From: RCIO01 sp040880025
Lineage (GTDB): Bacteria; Pseudomonadota; Alphaproteobacteria; Rhizobiales; Rhizobiaceae
DNA: 64,000 nt
Assembly (NCBI GenBank): GCA_040880025.1
Contig: JBBDJD010000013.1
Location: 124,001-188,000, forward strand
Direction of reading: 5' to 3'
The position numbers were made by a program, and so were the translations under genes. Under the pieces are notes generated by a model, which was given only the letters and a program-made list of their open reading frames with translations, was not told the DNA's origin and did not search any database. Positions 40,820 through 50,612 of this stretch are shown in pieces; the first letter of the stretch is position 1; each line of letters begins with the position of its first letter.

Positions 40820-42264
40820 TGCCATCCCTGCCGGCGATCATGAAGACGACGGCGGCGCGGCTCACCGCGCTCTATCTGGTCTTGTTCGCGGCCTGCGCGC
40901 TGGCGCTGGTCTTTTACATGACATCGTTGTCCTCGCGCATGCTGATCGCCCAGACGCGGGGAACGATAGCCGAAGAGGTCGGCGGCCTCGCGGCGGCTTA
41001 CCGGCGCGGCGGGCTTCCCCATCTTGTCCGAGTGGTCGAACAGCGCGCCCGGCAACCCGGCGCCAACCTCTATCTCATCACCGATCCGAATGGACGCATC
41101 CTCACCGGCAATGTGGAAAGCCTGCAGCCAGGCATTCTGGAGAATACCGGGTGGACGGAGCGGCCGTTCACCTACCGCCGTTTCGGCGAGAGAAGCGGCG
41201 TGGGCACCTTCCTCTCCGACGAGGAAGCCGAAGTCCAGTCCACGCCCCCGCAGCACAGTGCATTGGCAATGGTGGTCAAGCTGCCCAATCAGATGCTTGT
41301 GCTGGTTGGCCGCGATCTGGTCGAGCCGCAGCGCTTCCGCGACGTCGTCCAGCGTTCAATGGCGGTCGCGCTGGCGATGATGGGCATAGGCGGCTTTCTG
41401 ATCTGGTTCTTCGTCGGTCGCCGGGCGCTGAGACGCATCGACAGGCTTTCCGAGGCCAGCCGCAACATAATGGGCGGCGACCTCAACGGCCGTCTGCCCG
41501 TCAGCGGTTCCGGGGATGAGTTCGACCGGCTGTCGGAAAACCTCAATACGATGCTGGGCCGGATCGCGCGGCTCAATGAGGGCCTCAAACAGGTCTCCGA
41601 CAACATCGCCCACGATCTCAAGACACCGCTGACGAGGCTGCGCAATCGCGCCGAATCCGCCCTGACCGGCAAGCGTTCAACGCGCGAATACCGCGAGGCG
41701 CTGGAAGCGACGATTGCCGAATCCGACCAGCTCATCCGTACTTTTAACGCGATCCTGATGATCTCGCGGCTGGAGGCCGGCAAGTCGACCGAGCCGACGA
41801 CCGAAGTCAAACTTGCCGAGACGGTGCGCGACGTGGTTGAACTCTACGAGCCGCTGGCGGAGGAGAACGGGGTCGCATTGACCGCGAGTGTGGATGAGGA
41901 GCCGGTGATACCAGGCAATCGCGAACTCATCGGGCAGGCGTTGTCCAACATCGTCGACAACGCGATCAAATATTCGGCCAACGCGGCGGAGAAGCCGCAG
42001 GTTACGGTGACGCTGACAGCTGACGAGACGGCGGTGACCATGTCCGTGCGCGACAATGGTCCCGGCGTTCCCGAGGCCGATCGCGAACGCGCCACCGAGC
42101 GTTTCGTACGGCTCGAGGAGAGCCGGAACATGCCCGGAGCGGGGCTCGGCCTCAGCCTCGCCAAGGCGGTGATGACGTTCCATCGGGGCGTTCTGCAATT
42201 GCGTGACGGTGGTCCCGGTCTCGAAGTCAGCATGACGTTCCCGCGCAAGGGTGCGCCCCGGTGA
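40819..42264 (+). CDS. Sensor histidine kinase with HAMP domain
   Basis: A 481-residue membrane kinase. Helices at about residues 12-33 and 180-200 flank a periplasmic sensor of about 145 residues. A HAMP linker (RRIDRLSEASRNIMGGDLNGRLPV) is followed by HisKA with His265 in NIAHDLKTPLTRLRN and HATPase with ALSNIVDNAIKYS, VRDNGPGVPEADRE and GAGLGLSLAKAVM. It pairs with the upstream regulator. Its last four bases overlap the glnE GTG, so the nitrogen enzyme gene is in the same translational unit. Confidence 0.93.
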   Translation: MPSLPAIMKTTAARLTALYLVLFAACALALVFYMTSLSSRMLIAQTRGTIAEEVGGLAAAYRRGGLPHLVRVVEQRARQPGANLYLITDPNGRILTGNVESLQPGILENTGWTERPFTYRRFGERSGVGTFLSDEEAEVQSTPPQHSALAMVVKLPNQMLVLVGRDLVEPQRFRDVVQRSMAVALAMMGIGGFLIWFFVGRRALRRIDRLSEASRNIMGGDLNGRLPVSGSGDEFDRLSENLNTMLGRIARLNEGLKQVSDNIAHDLKTPLTRLRNRAESALTGKRSTREYREALEATIAESDQLIRTFNAILMISRLEAGKSTEPTTEVKLAETVRDVVELYEPLAEENGVALTASVDEEPVIPGNRELIGQALSNIVDNAIKYSANAAEKPQVTVTLTADETAVTMSVRDNGPGVPEADRERATERFVRLEESRNMPGAGLGLSLAKAVMTFHRGVLQLRDGGPGLEVSMTFPRKGAPR

Positions 42265-45230
42265 AAGACGGACACGCGCCGCCCAAGGAGGATGGACAGC
42301 GCTGGTTTGGCTCGCCGGCGCGGGAGCTTCATCCGCTCGATCCGGGCAACGCTGCCGAGCAGGCGAGAGACCTCGCCGACGAGGCGCGGGAAGTTGGCGC
42401 GAAGCAGCTTTGCGAGCTGTTGACAGGGGAAGCGTCGTTGGCGGGGTTCCTCGCCGCGGTCATGGATTTGTCGCCATTCCTGCGCGACAGCCTCAAGCGC
42501 GAACCGCAAGTTCTGGAGCGACTATTCGGCCAGAAGCTCAGCGAACGCCTTGACGCGATAGACGGGTTGATCGGCACCCTTGGGAGCGACGGCGAGCTGA
42601 CGGAAGCCGGTTTGATGCGCCGGCTGCGCGAACTCAAGCGTGAGGCGCATGTGCTGATCGCCCTTGGCGATCTGTCGGGCGAGGCGGACGCCGGGCAAAC
42701 CGTGCAGCGCCTCAGCCGGTTGGCCGATGGATGCGTTGGCGCCGCGGTCCGCTTTCTGCTCAGGCAGGCCAACGACTCCGGCAAGCTCGCGCTCCCCGAT
42801 CCCGCCGCTCCGGAAAAAGGCAGCGGCTGGATCGTGCTAGGCATGGGCAAGCTCGGCGCCCATGAGCTCAACTTCTCCTCCGACATCGACCTGATCGTCT
42901 TCTTCGATTCCACGGCGCCGGCCGTCACCGATCAATATGAAAGCGCGGATCTCTTCGTGCGTATGACGCGGCAGCTCGTGCGCATCCTTCAGGACCGGAC
43001 CGAACACGGCTACGTCTTTCGCACCGACCTGAGGCTGCGCCCCGATCCGGGCTCGACGCCGCTCGCCATCCCCGTGGAAGCGGCGCTGCATTATTACGAA
43101 AGCCGTGGTCAGAATTGGGAGCGCGCGGCGATGATCAAGGCGCGTGCGATCGCTGGCGATATCAAGGCAGGCGAGGCGTTCCTCGCCGAACTGCGGCCCT
43201 ATGTATGGCGCAAATACCTGGACTACGCGGCGATTGCCGACGTCCATTCCATCAAGCGCCAGATTCACGCCCACAAGGGTTTCGGCGACATTGCCGTGAG
43301 AGGACACAATGTGAAGCTCGGGCGCGGCGGCATCCGCGAGATCGAGTTCTTCGTGCAGACTCAGCAGCTGATCGCCGGCGGGCGCTTTCCAGAATTGCGC
43401 GGCCGCGAAACCGTGAAAGCGCTAGGGACACTTGCCGAGAGGGGATGGATCACCCCGGACGCTGCCGACACGCTGACGCGGCAATACTGGTTCCTGCGCG
43501 ATGTCGAACACGCGATCCAGATTGTCGCCGACGAGCAGGCGCACACTTTGCCCGAGGACGACGAGGGGCTGGAACGTGTCGCGCGCCTGTTGGGCTTTGC
43601 CGATGCCGGGGCGTTCTCTGAGGTGTTTCGCGATTCACTGAAGCTCGTCGAGGGACACTACGCCGCCCTGTTCGAGACGGCGCCGCAGCTGTCCGCCGGT
43701 GTCGGCAATCTGGTCTTTACCGGCGAGGATGACGACCCCGGGACGCTGGAGACGCTTTCGCAACTCGGCTTCGAGCGGCCAAGCGACATCAGCCGCATCA
43801 TCCGCACATGGCACTATGGCCGCTATCGCGCCACCCAGTCGGCGGAAGCCCGCGAGAGGCTTACCGAACTGACGCCGGCGCTCCTTCAGGCGTTCGGCGG
43901 TACCCGCCGCGCCGACGAGGCGTTGCTGCGTTTCGACGAGTTCCTGGGCGGCCTGCCGGCCGGCATACAGCTCTTTTCGCTGCTCCATTCCAATCCGGGT
44001 CTCCTCAAGCTCGTCGCGACGATCATGGGCGCCGCCCCCCGGCTCGCCGCCATCATTACCCGCCGCCCGCACGTCTTCGACGGCCTGCTCGATCCCGCTC
44101 TTTTGTCGGAATTGCCCAGCAAGGCCTATCTGAGCGAGCGGCTGGGCGCCTTCCTGCAAGGCGCGACGCTTTACGAGGAAGTGTTGGACAGGCTGCGCAT
44201 GTTCGCCGCCGAGCAGAAGTTTCTGATCGGCATGCGCCTCCTCACCGGTTCGATCGATGCAACGCGCGCGGGCAAGGCCTTTTCCGACCTTGCCGACCTG
44301 ACGATTGGCGCCGCGCTCGATGCCGTCGTGGAAGGGTTCGCGCAGCGCCACGGGCACGTGCCGGGCGGGCGCATTGTCGTGCTCGGCATGGGCAAACTCG
44401 GCAGCCGCGAGCTTTCGGCCGGATCCGATGTGGATCTTATCCTGCTCTACGATCACGATCCGGACGCCGAGGCATCCGACGGCGAAAAGGAACTGGCGCC
44501 GTCACACTATTTTGCACGATTGACGCAAAGGCTCATCGCCGCCGTGTCGGCGCCGACCGCGGAGGGCGTGCTCTACGAGCTCGATCTGAGGCTGCGGCCT
44601 TCCGGCAACAAGGGGCCGGTCGCCACGCATGTCGACGCCTTCGGCAAATATCAGCGCGAGCAGGCGGAGACCTGGGAACATATGGCGCTGACCCGCGCGC
44701 GCGTCGTGGCGGGCGATGCCGAACTGGCCTCGCGCGTCGATGCGGAAATCGAGACGGTGCTGGCCATGCCGCGCGATGCTGCCAGGGTTCGCCGCGATGC
44801 CCGTGAAATGCGCGAGCTTATCGCGCAGGAAAAGCCGCCGGCGAACGATTGGGACCTCAAGCTCGTTCCCGGCGGGCTGATCGATCTCGAATTCATCGCG
44901 CAGGTTGCGGCACTGTGCGGCGACATTGCCGATGACCGGCGCCATCCGGCGACAGTCGAGGGGCTGTCGCGCCTTGCGGACGGCTTCGCGGACGAGCAGG
45001 TCCGCGAGGATCTCGTTGCCGCACACAATCTCTACACGACACTGGCCCAGATCATCAGGCTGTGCCTGACGGGACCGTTCGAGCCGGATGACGTGCCTCC
45101 CGGCCTGGCGGACCTGATGCTGGCCAGCACCGATTTGCCCGACATGCCTGTCCTTCAAAGCCATGTCGGAGAGACGTCGCGGAAAGTCGCCGGTCACTTC
45201 GACCGTCTGCTGCGTGGGAAGAAAGGCTGA
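42261..45230 (+). CDS. glnE: Bifunctional glutamine synthetase adenylyltransferase/adenylyl-removing enzyme
   Basis: A 989-residue GlnE with two nucleotidyltransferase domains. The N-terminal one (adenylyl removal) has VLGMGKLGAHELNFSSDIDLIVFFD. The C-terminal one (adenylylation) has VLGMGKLGSRELSAGSDVDLILLYDHD. Both are read here in part, with the paired acidic residues of the active sites. Regulatory helical domains link them (for example RLRPDPGSTPLAIP and DLRLRPSGNKGPVATH). It tunes glutamine synthetase activity by AMP attachment under control of PII. The GTG start overlaps the kinase stop. The gene order kinase-glnE is known from rhizobia. Confidence 0.96.
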   Translation: MKDGHAPPKEDGQRWFGSPARELHPLDPGNAAEQARDLADEAREVGAKQLCELLTGEASLAGFLAAVMDLSPFLRDSLKREPQVLERLFGQKLSERLDAIDGLIGTLGSDGELTEAGLMRRLRELKREAHVLIALGDLSGEADAGQTVQRLSRLADGCVGAAVRFLLRQANDSGKLALPDPAAPEKGSGWIVLGMGKLGAHELNFSSDIDLIVFFDSTAPAVTDQYESADLFVRMTRQLVRILQDRTEHGYVFRTDLRLRPDPGSTPLAIPVEAALHYYESRGQNWERAAMIKARAIAGDIKAGEAFLAELRPYVWRKYLDYAAIADVHSIKRQIHAHKGFGDIAVRGHNVKLGRGGIREIEFFVQTQQLIAGGRFPELRGRETVKALGTLAERGWITPDAADTLTRQYWFLRDVEHAIQIVADEQAHTLPEDDEGLERVARLLGFADAGAFSEVFRDSLKLVEGHYAALFETAPQLSAGVGNLVFTGEDDDPGTLETLSQLGFERPSDISRIIRTWHYGRYRATQSAEARERLTELTPALLQAFGGTRRADEALLRFDEFLGGLPAGIQLFSLLHSNPGLLKLVATIMGAAPRLAAIITRRPHVFDGLLDPALLSELPSKAYLSERLGAFLQGATLYEEVLDRLRMFAAEQKFLIGMRLLTGSIDATRAGKAFSDLADLTIGAALDAVVEGFAQRHGHVPGGRIVVLGMGKLGSRELSAGSDVDLILLYDHDPDAEASDGEKELAPSHYFARLTQRLIAAVSAPTAEGVLYELDLRLRPSGNKGPVATHVDAFGKYQREQAETWEHMALTRARVVAGDAELASRVDAEIETVLAMPRDAARVRRDAREMRELIAQEKPPANDWDLKLVPGGLIDLEFIAQVAALCGDIADDRRHPATVEGLSRLADGFADEQVREDLVAAHNLYTTLAQIIRLCLTGPFEPDDVPPGLADLMLASTDLPDMPVLQSHVGETSRKVAGHFDRLLRGKKG

Positions 45231-45300
45231 AGCGATGGGAAGCGGAGCCTGTCGTCTCGAACTTCATCGAGGGGCGCGATGCAAGGACTTGGGCGTCGGC

Positions 45301-47661
45301 CTAGGCTGCCCTGGCCTTCTGTGACGATGCGCTGCCCGCCTTGCGCCGCTTCCGGCGTGAAGGCATGCGCACCGACACGATCGTGCCGACATTTTCGCTT
45401 GATCGGATTTTCAGGGCGCCGCCATGCAATTCGGCAAGCGAGCGGGAGATCGCCAGCCCGAGACCCGATCCGACATGGGATTTGGTAAACTGGTTCTGCA
45501 CCTGTTCAAAGGGCCGGCCAAGTTTGCTCAGGGCCTCTTTGGGAATGCCGCAGCCGGTATCTTCAATGGTGAGCAGCACCGCGTTGCCAACTGTTCGGGC
45601 GCGCAGTCGCACACGACCTCCCGGGCCTGTGAACTTCACGGCGTTTGAGAGAAGGTTGATGACGATCTGCTTGACCGCGCGCCGGTCGGCGTCAAGCTGC
45701 AGCTTGCTCGACACCTGGGTGTCGATCGTGACTTTCCGTTCCTCCGCCTGCAGCGCGACGACCCGCACGGTTTCCCCGATCAGCGGGCTGAGGTTGATCG
45801 CCTCGCGTTCGATCGAGAATTGACCTGCCTCGATCTTCGACATGTCTAGAATGTCGTTGATCACGCCGAGCAGATACGCACCGCTGGCATGGATGTCGCG
45901 GGTATATTCCTCGTACTTATCCGAACCCAGTGGCCCGAACAGCGACTGCTGCATGAGTTCGGAAAAGCCGATGATCGCGTTGAGCGGGGTGCGCAGCTCG
46001 TGCGACATGTTGGCTAGGAATTCGGACTTGGCGCGGTTCGCGGCTTCGGCCCTCTCTGTCTCGCGCATGCAGACCTTGTTGAGCGCGGCCAGCTCGTGAG
46101 CGCGCTCTTCTTCCGCCTTGCGGGCCAGGCTGAGGTCGTGGATCGTGGCCATCAGGCGCCGCTCGCTGTCGACCAGCTTTTCCTGGTGCAGCTTGATCTG
46201 CGTGATGTCGGTGCCGACGGAAACCGTGCTGCCGTCGCGCGTCTGCAACTCGTTGACCTGGATCCAGCGTCCATCGGCCAGCTGGCGCTCGTAACGGGCG
46301 CCGCTGCGGTTGCCGCTCAGGTCTGGCAGCCGGCGGTCGGTCACGAATGCCGCCATGCGCTTTTCTATCTCGGCGCGCGGCACACCGGGCCGAACCTCCG
46401 AGGCGGCAAGCCCGGCGTCCTGCTGGAACTTGGTGTTGCACATGGCGAGCCGGTCGGATGCGTCCCACAGCACGAACGACTCGGTGATGCTTTCGATCGC
46501 CGCCCTCAGCCGCATGTCGGCCGCCTCGGAGCGCTGCGCGAGATGCCGCTGTTCGGTCACGTCGAGCGCGACGCCGATCAGGTGGATTTCCGGCGCATCG
46601 ATGTCGAGCACCTGCGCACGGGCGCGCATCCATATCCAGTGGCCATCCGCGTGGCGCATGCGAAACACCCGGTCGATCTGGTCGGTCTCGCGCGACGCTA
46701 TCCTGTTGGCGAGCTCGAACAAGTCGCCATCGTCGGGATGGATGATCTTCGCCACCTCGCCGAAGGAAAGCATGGCTTCGCATGGTTCGTAGCCCAGCAT
46801 GTCGAACATGGAGCGCGACCAGTACATGCGCCCGCGTCCCATGTCCCAGTCCCACAAGCCGCAACGGCCGCGCACCAGAGCGAGGTCGACGCGCTGATGC
46901 GCTTCCGAATAGAGTTTGTCGGCCGCCTGGGCGCGCGCGGACTGGCCGAAATAGGCGTAGAGAATCACGATCAACACCGTCGATGTGAGAACGAAAAGCA
47001 TCACGTTGAGCGATACGACCTTCTGCCACCCCGCCATCGCGGTCTCGTGGGGAATGAGAGCGACGCCGCCAGCGCCGCCCGAGCTTGCCCGGTTGAACGC
47101 CGCGTACCAGGTTGCGCCGTCTATCGTGATCCTCAGAACACCGGCGCTTTCGCCGAACATGAACAGGGGTTGCCCGCCCTCGACGATCTCGTCCAGCCGC
47201 TGCCCGATCCACGGTTGACCGCGATTGTTGGCTGCCACAAGAACAAGATCGCTGTTGGTGATCGCCAGCACCCGTCCTGAGCCGCCAAGGCCGTTGCGCG
47301 CCATGCCTTCCACGATCTCCTGGCCGGTAACCGAAAGCGGCGCGTCATTGGCCTCGGCGGCCGATAGCGTCGATGCGATCGAATTTGCGGTGAGACCAAG
47401 CATGGTCATGGTGTCGCGCTCGATATCGTCGCGCATCGTCGTCAGCGACATGATCCGGGAGGCCGCGACCACGAGAAGGAAGATGACGGTCAGTGCGGGG
47501 ATGGAGCACCGAAACACCGGTTCGGCTGAAAGCAGGCGCTTGTAGGCTGGCGCCGCGATCATCTTCGCATTGCCGGTGAGCCGGGTCTCAGCCCTTCTGG
47601 CCCCCCTGAGCAGGGTGGCAGCAATCGCCGCGGGCGCGCGCAACGCGTCCGTCTTCGCCAT
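45301..47661 (-). CDS. pleC: PleC-like membrane sensor histidine kinase with PAS domains
   Basis: A 786-residue kinase. Helices at about residues 40-60 and 220-242 flank an extracytoplasmic region of about 155 residues. Two PAS domains follow (about 260-400, with FRMRHADGHWIWMRARAQVL, and 400-520), then HisKA with His554 in FLANMSHELRTPLNAIIGF and HATPase with NLLSNAVKFTGPGG and GSGLGLAISRSLAEL. The ATG at 47661 has GGAGAG upstream. In Sinorhizobium the gene between glnE and the aminopeptidase gene is pleC, the kinase/phosphatase that opposes DivJ on DivK. The name is inferred from position and architecture. Confidence 0.78.
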   Translation of the reverse strand: MAKTDALRAPAAIAATLLRGARRAETRLTGNAKMIAAPAYKRLLSAEPVFRCSIPALTVIFLLVVAASRIMSLTTMRDDIERDTMTMLGLTANSIASTLSAAEANDAPLSVTGQEIVEGMARNGLGGSGRVLAITNSDLVLVAANNRGQPWIGQRLDEIVEGGQPLFMFGESAGVLRITIDGATWYAAFNRASSGGAGGVALIPHETAMAGWQKVVSLNVMLFVLTSTVLIVILYAYFGQSARAQAADKLYSEAHQRVDLALVRGRCGLWDWDMGRGRMYWSRSMFDMLGYEPCEAMLSFGEVAKIIHPDDGDLFELANRIASRETDQIDRVFRMRHADGHWIWMRARAQVLDIDAPEIHLIGVALDVTEQRHLAQRSEAADMRLRAAIESITESFVLWDASDRLAMCNTKFQQDAGLAASEVRPGVPRAEIEKRMAAFVTDRRLPDLSGNRSGARYERQLADGRWIQVNELQTRDGSTVSVGTDITQIKLHQEKLVDSERRLMATIHDLSLARKAEEERAHELAALNKVCMRETERAEAANRAKSEFLANMSHELRTPLNAIIGFSELMQQSLFGPLGSDKYEEYTRDIHASGAYLLGVINDILDMSKIEAGQFSIEREAINLSPLIGETVRVVALQAEERKVTIDTQVSSKLQLDADRRAVKQIVINLLSNAVKFTGPGGRVRLRARTVGNAVLLTIEDTGCGIPKEALSKLGRPFEQVQNQFTKSHVGSGLGLAISRSLAELHGGALKIRSSENVGTIVSVRMPSRRKRRKAGSASSQKARAA

Positions 47662-47817
47662 CGAGGGCTCTCCGCTCAATCCCAATCCGCCTGATGATGA
47701 TCCGGCTACCGCACTCCCGAATCACCCATAAGGAATCAGACGCGATTCGCGCTGTCCAGTGCTGGCGCGATAATTTGTAGCCGGATGAGGAATTCAGCCG
47801 CGTATCAGGTCCCGTCC

Positions 47818-50463
47818 CTAGGCGAGCGTGCGCCCGACAATATCCGCCAGATCGCGCGACAAACCGTCCCGGCCGGCGATCATCGCCAGCGTCTCGCGCG
47901 CCATTTCCCGACGTTTGGGCTCAAGTGATCGCCATGAGCGAAACGCGGTTGCAAGCCTCGCAGCCACCTGCGGGTTGCCCTTCTCCACGTTCAGGATCAC
48001 GTCGGCAAAAAGCGCGTACCCGCTGCCGTCCGCGCTGTTGAAGGCTGTCTGGTTCGCATTCGCGAAGGTACCCAACAGCGCCCGCACGCGGTTGGGGTTG
48101 GTGATCCTGAATTTCGGATGCTTCATCAGCGCGGCCACGCGGGTCACGGTGCCAGCGCCCGGCACCGTCGCCTGCACCTGGAACCACTTGTCCATTACGA
48201 GCGCGTCGTCGCCGAAACGGCGTTCGAACCAGGCAAGCGCGTCGGCTGTTTCGGGTGCTTCGGGGAAGCGATGAGCAAGAACGCCCAGCGCCGCGGCCCG
48301 GTCGGTCATGTTGGTCGCGCTCGCGAAGCGTGCCGCGGCGTTCGCCGGTTTGCCCGAGGAGACGCTCAGATAGTCCAGCAGCGTGTTGCGCAGTGCGCGG
48401 CGCCCGCTGCTTGCCGCGTCGGGAAGGTAGGGACCGCTGTCGTCAAGCGTGTCGTGGAGCCCGGCGAACAGGTCGGCATTCCTGTCTGCAATGGCCGCGA
48501 CCAGCGCCTGGCGAGCATTGTATATCGAATCGGGGTCGATATTGGCTCCGATCTCGCGCGCCATGTCCGGCTCGCTGGGCGGCGAAAGGAGCAACGCCCT
48601 GTACGCCGCGTCCTGCGCCTCGTCGGCCGCCAGTTCGCCGGTCAGATCAAGCAACGTCGCATGGAACTTCGGCGCCTTGCCCCCGCGCGCCGCCCTGGTC
48701 GCGCGGATCAGGGTGTCCAGATAGAGCGTGTTCAGCGCCTCCCACCGCGCGAAGCTGTCGCTGTCGTGGCGCGCAAGGAACATGCGGTCTTCTGCTGTCT
48801 GCTCCGCAGTCAGCGTTATCGGCGCGGAGAAACCGCGGTTGAGCGAGACGACCGGCCGCTCCCCGATCCCTTCGAAGCTCAGCGACAGCTTGCGCTTGTG
48901 AAGGTGGATCACCCCATCATCGACGGCGTCCGCCTCAACGGGCTTCGCCGCTATGTCGGTTCCGTCCGCTCCGATCAGGCCGAAGGCAATCGGGATGTGC
49001 ATCAGCCGCTTGCGGCTTTCCGACGGCGTCGGCGGAACCGACTGCTCGAGTTCCAGAGCGAACTCCCGCTTCTCGGCGTCGTAGGACGACGTGACCGCGA
49101 CGTTCGGTGTTCCGGCCTGATGATACCAGAGCGCGAATTGCGCCAGATCCATGCCCGACACTTCGGCGAACACGGCGACGAAATCCTCGATCGTCACCGC
49201 CTGTCCGTCATGCCGCTCGAAATAGAGATCCATGCCGCGCCGGAAGGCCTCCGCACCGACGACCCGGTGGATCATCCTGACAACCTCCGCGCCCTTTTCG
49301 TAGACGGTCGCCGTGTAGAAATTGTTGATCTCGCGGTAGCGGCGGGGGCGCACCGGATGCGCCAGCGGACCCTGGTCCTCCGGGAACTGGTGCGAGCGCA
49401 AATTGCGCACGTCGCCGATGCGTTCCACCGCGCGCGAGCGCGTGTCGGAGGTGAATTCCTGGTCGCGATAAACCGTCAGCCCTTCCTTCAGGCAGAGCTG
49501 GAACCAGTCCCGGCAAGTGATTCTGTTGCCAGTCCAATTGTGGAAATACTCATGCGCGATGATCGCCTCGATATTGGCATAGTCCGCGTCGGTGGCGGTC
49601 TCCGCGTCGGCCAGCACGTATTTGTCGTTGAATATGTTGAGGCCCTTGTTCTCCATCGCCCCCATGTTGAAGTCCGACACGGCGACGATGTTGAACACAT
49701 CGAGATCGTATTCGCGGCTGAACCGCTCCTCGTCCCAGCGCATCGAGCGCTTCAGCGCATCCATCGCATAGGTGGCGCGCTCTTCCTTGCCGTGCTCGAC
49801 ATGGATGCCGAGTTCGACCGTGCGGCCGGACATGGTGACGAACGTGTCATTCACGCATCCGAGATCGCCCGCGACGAGCGCGAACAGGTATGACGGCTTG
49901 GGGTGCGGATCGTGCCACTCCGCGTAGTGCCCGCCGCCGCCGGTCTCGCCGCGTTCGACCGGATTGCCGTTTGAAAGAAGCAGCGGCGCTTCCTGACCGT
50001 CAGCTTCGATCCGCACCGTGTAGACGGAAAGAAGGTCGGGTCGGTCGAGGAAATAGGTGATGCGGCGGAAGCCCTCGGCCTCGCATTGCGTGCAATAGAC
50101 CCCGCTTGAGCGATAAAGACCGGACAACGCCTTGTTCGCTTCGGGATCGACGTCGGTCTCGATCCTGACCGTAAAGTGTTTTTCCTTCGGCGGCTCCTTG
50201 ATCGCCAGCCGCTCGGGCGTCACCTCGACGCCGTCCATGTTGACCCGCTTGCCGTCGATCTCGAGACCGGCAAGCTCAAGGCCGTCGCCGTCGAGCACCA
50301 GTGGCGCGCCTTCCGCGACGCCGTCGCGCCGTTCGATCGTGAGTTCGGAGATAACCCGCGTCCGGTTCGGCGACAGCCGGAACGTCAGCCGCGTTTCGGG
50401 AATGAGATAGTCTGTCGGCTTGTAGTCTTCGAGGCGAAAGACCTGTCCGGAATCGGTTACCAT
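47818..50463 (-). CDS. pepN: Aminopeptidase N (M1 family)
   Basis: An 881-residue zinc aminopeptidase of the proteobacterial PepN type. The exopeptidase motif MGAMENKGLNIF is followed by the zinc site H304-E-Y-F-H308 with third ligand Glu327 in LCLKEGLTVYRDQEF. The DUF3458-type C-terminal domain (about 450-881) has LFGLxF-type sheets and alpha-solenoid repeats such as WFERRFGDDALVMDKWFQVQA in part. It removes N-terminal residues from peptides in the cytoplasm. It is transcribed towards the PleC-like gene with a 156-bp gap. Confidence 0.96.
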   Translation of the reverse strand: MVTDSGQVFRLEDYKPTDYLIPETRLTFRLSPNRTRVISELTIERRDGVAEGAPLVLDGDGLELAGLEIDGKRVNMDGVEVTPERLAIKEPPKEKHFTVRIETDVDPEANKALSGLYRSSGVYCTQCEAEGFRRITYFLDRPDLLSVYTVRIEADGQEAPLLLSNGNPVERGETGGGGHYAEWHDPHPKPSYLFALVAGDLGCVNDTFVTMSGRTVELGIHVEHGKEERATYAMDALKRSMRWDEERFSREYDLDVFNIVAVSDFNMGAMENKGLNIFNDKYVLADAETATDADYANIEAIIAHEYFHNWTGNRITCRDWFQLCLKEGLTVYRDQEFTSDTRSRAVERIGDVRNLRSHQFPEDQGPLAHPVRPRRYREINNFYTATVYEKGAEVVRMIHRVVGAEAFRRGMDLYFERHDGQAVTIEDFVAVFAEVSGMDLAQFALWYHQAGTPNVAVTSSYDAEKREFALELEQSVPPTPSESRKRLMHIPIAFGLIGADGTDIAAKPVEADAVDDGVIHLHKRKLSLSFEGIGERPVVSLNRGFSAPITLTAEQTAEDRMFLARHDSDSFARWEALNTLYLDTLIRATRAARGGKAPKFHATLLDLTGELAADEAQDAAYRALLLSPPSEPDMAREIGANIDPDSIYNARQALVAAIADRNADLFAGLHDTLDDSGPYLPDAASSGRRALRNTLLDYLSVSSGKPANAAARFASATNMTDRAAALGVLAHRFPEAPETADALAWFERRFGDDALVMDKWFQVQATVPGAGTVTRVAALMKHPKFRITNPNRVRALLGTFANANQTAFNSADGSGYALFADVILNVEKGNPQVAARLATAFRSWRSLEPKRREMARETLAMIAGRDGLSRDLADIVGRTLA

Positions 50464-50612
50464 GTTTCACCTGGCGGGACGCGGACGCCCTTTCGGGGCG
50501 TCTGGCGCATTGAAAACAGCGGGCTGCCCTTTACATGAAAACCCGCTGGCGACAAAACTATGGCTGGCAAATCCCTGCCCACACTTTCTCGATCCCCACA
50601 AGGTAGTACCCA

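Noticed and set aside
46096..47280. 394-codon open frame opposite the PleC-like kinase gene
   Set aside because: Shadow frame of a clear kinase gene; composition is His/Arg/Gln-rich and no motif is seen.
48118..49893. 591-codon open frame on the plus strand opposite pepN
   Set aside because: It lies fully within the aminopeptidase gene, has shadow-type composition and no recognisable domain.
50484..50502. Hairpin GACGCCC / GGGCGTC just upstream of the pepN start as terminator or riboswitch
   Set aside because: No U-run on either strand and no larger conserved structure; 7-bp GC stems are common by chance at this base composition.
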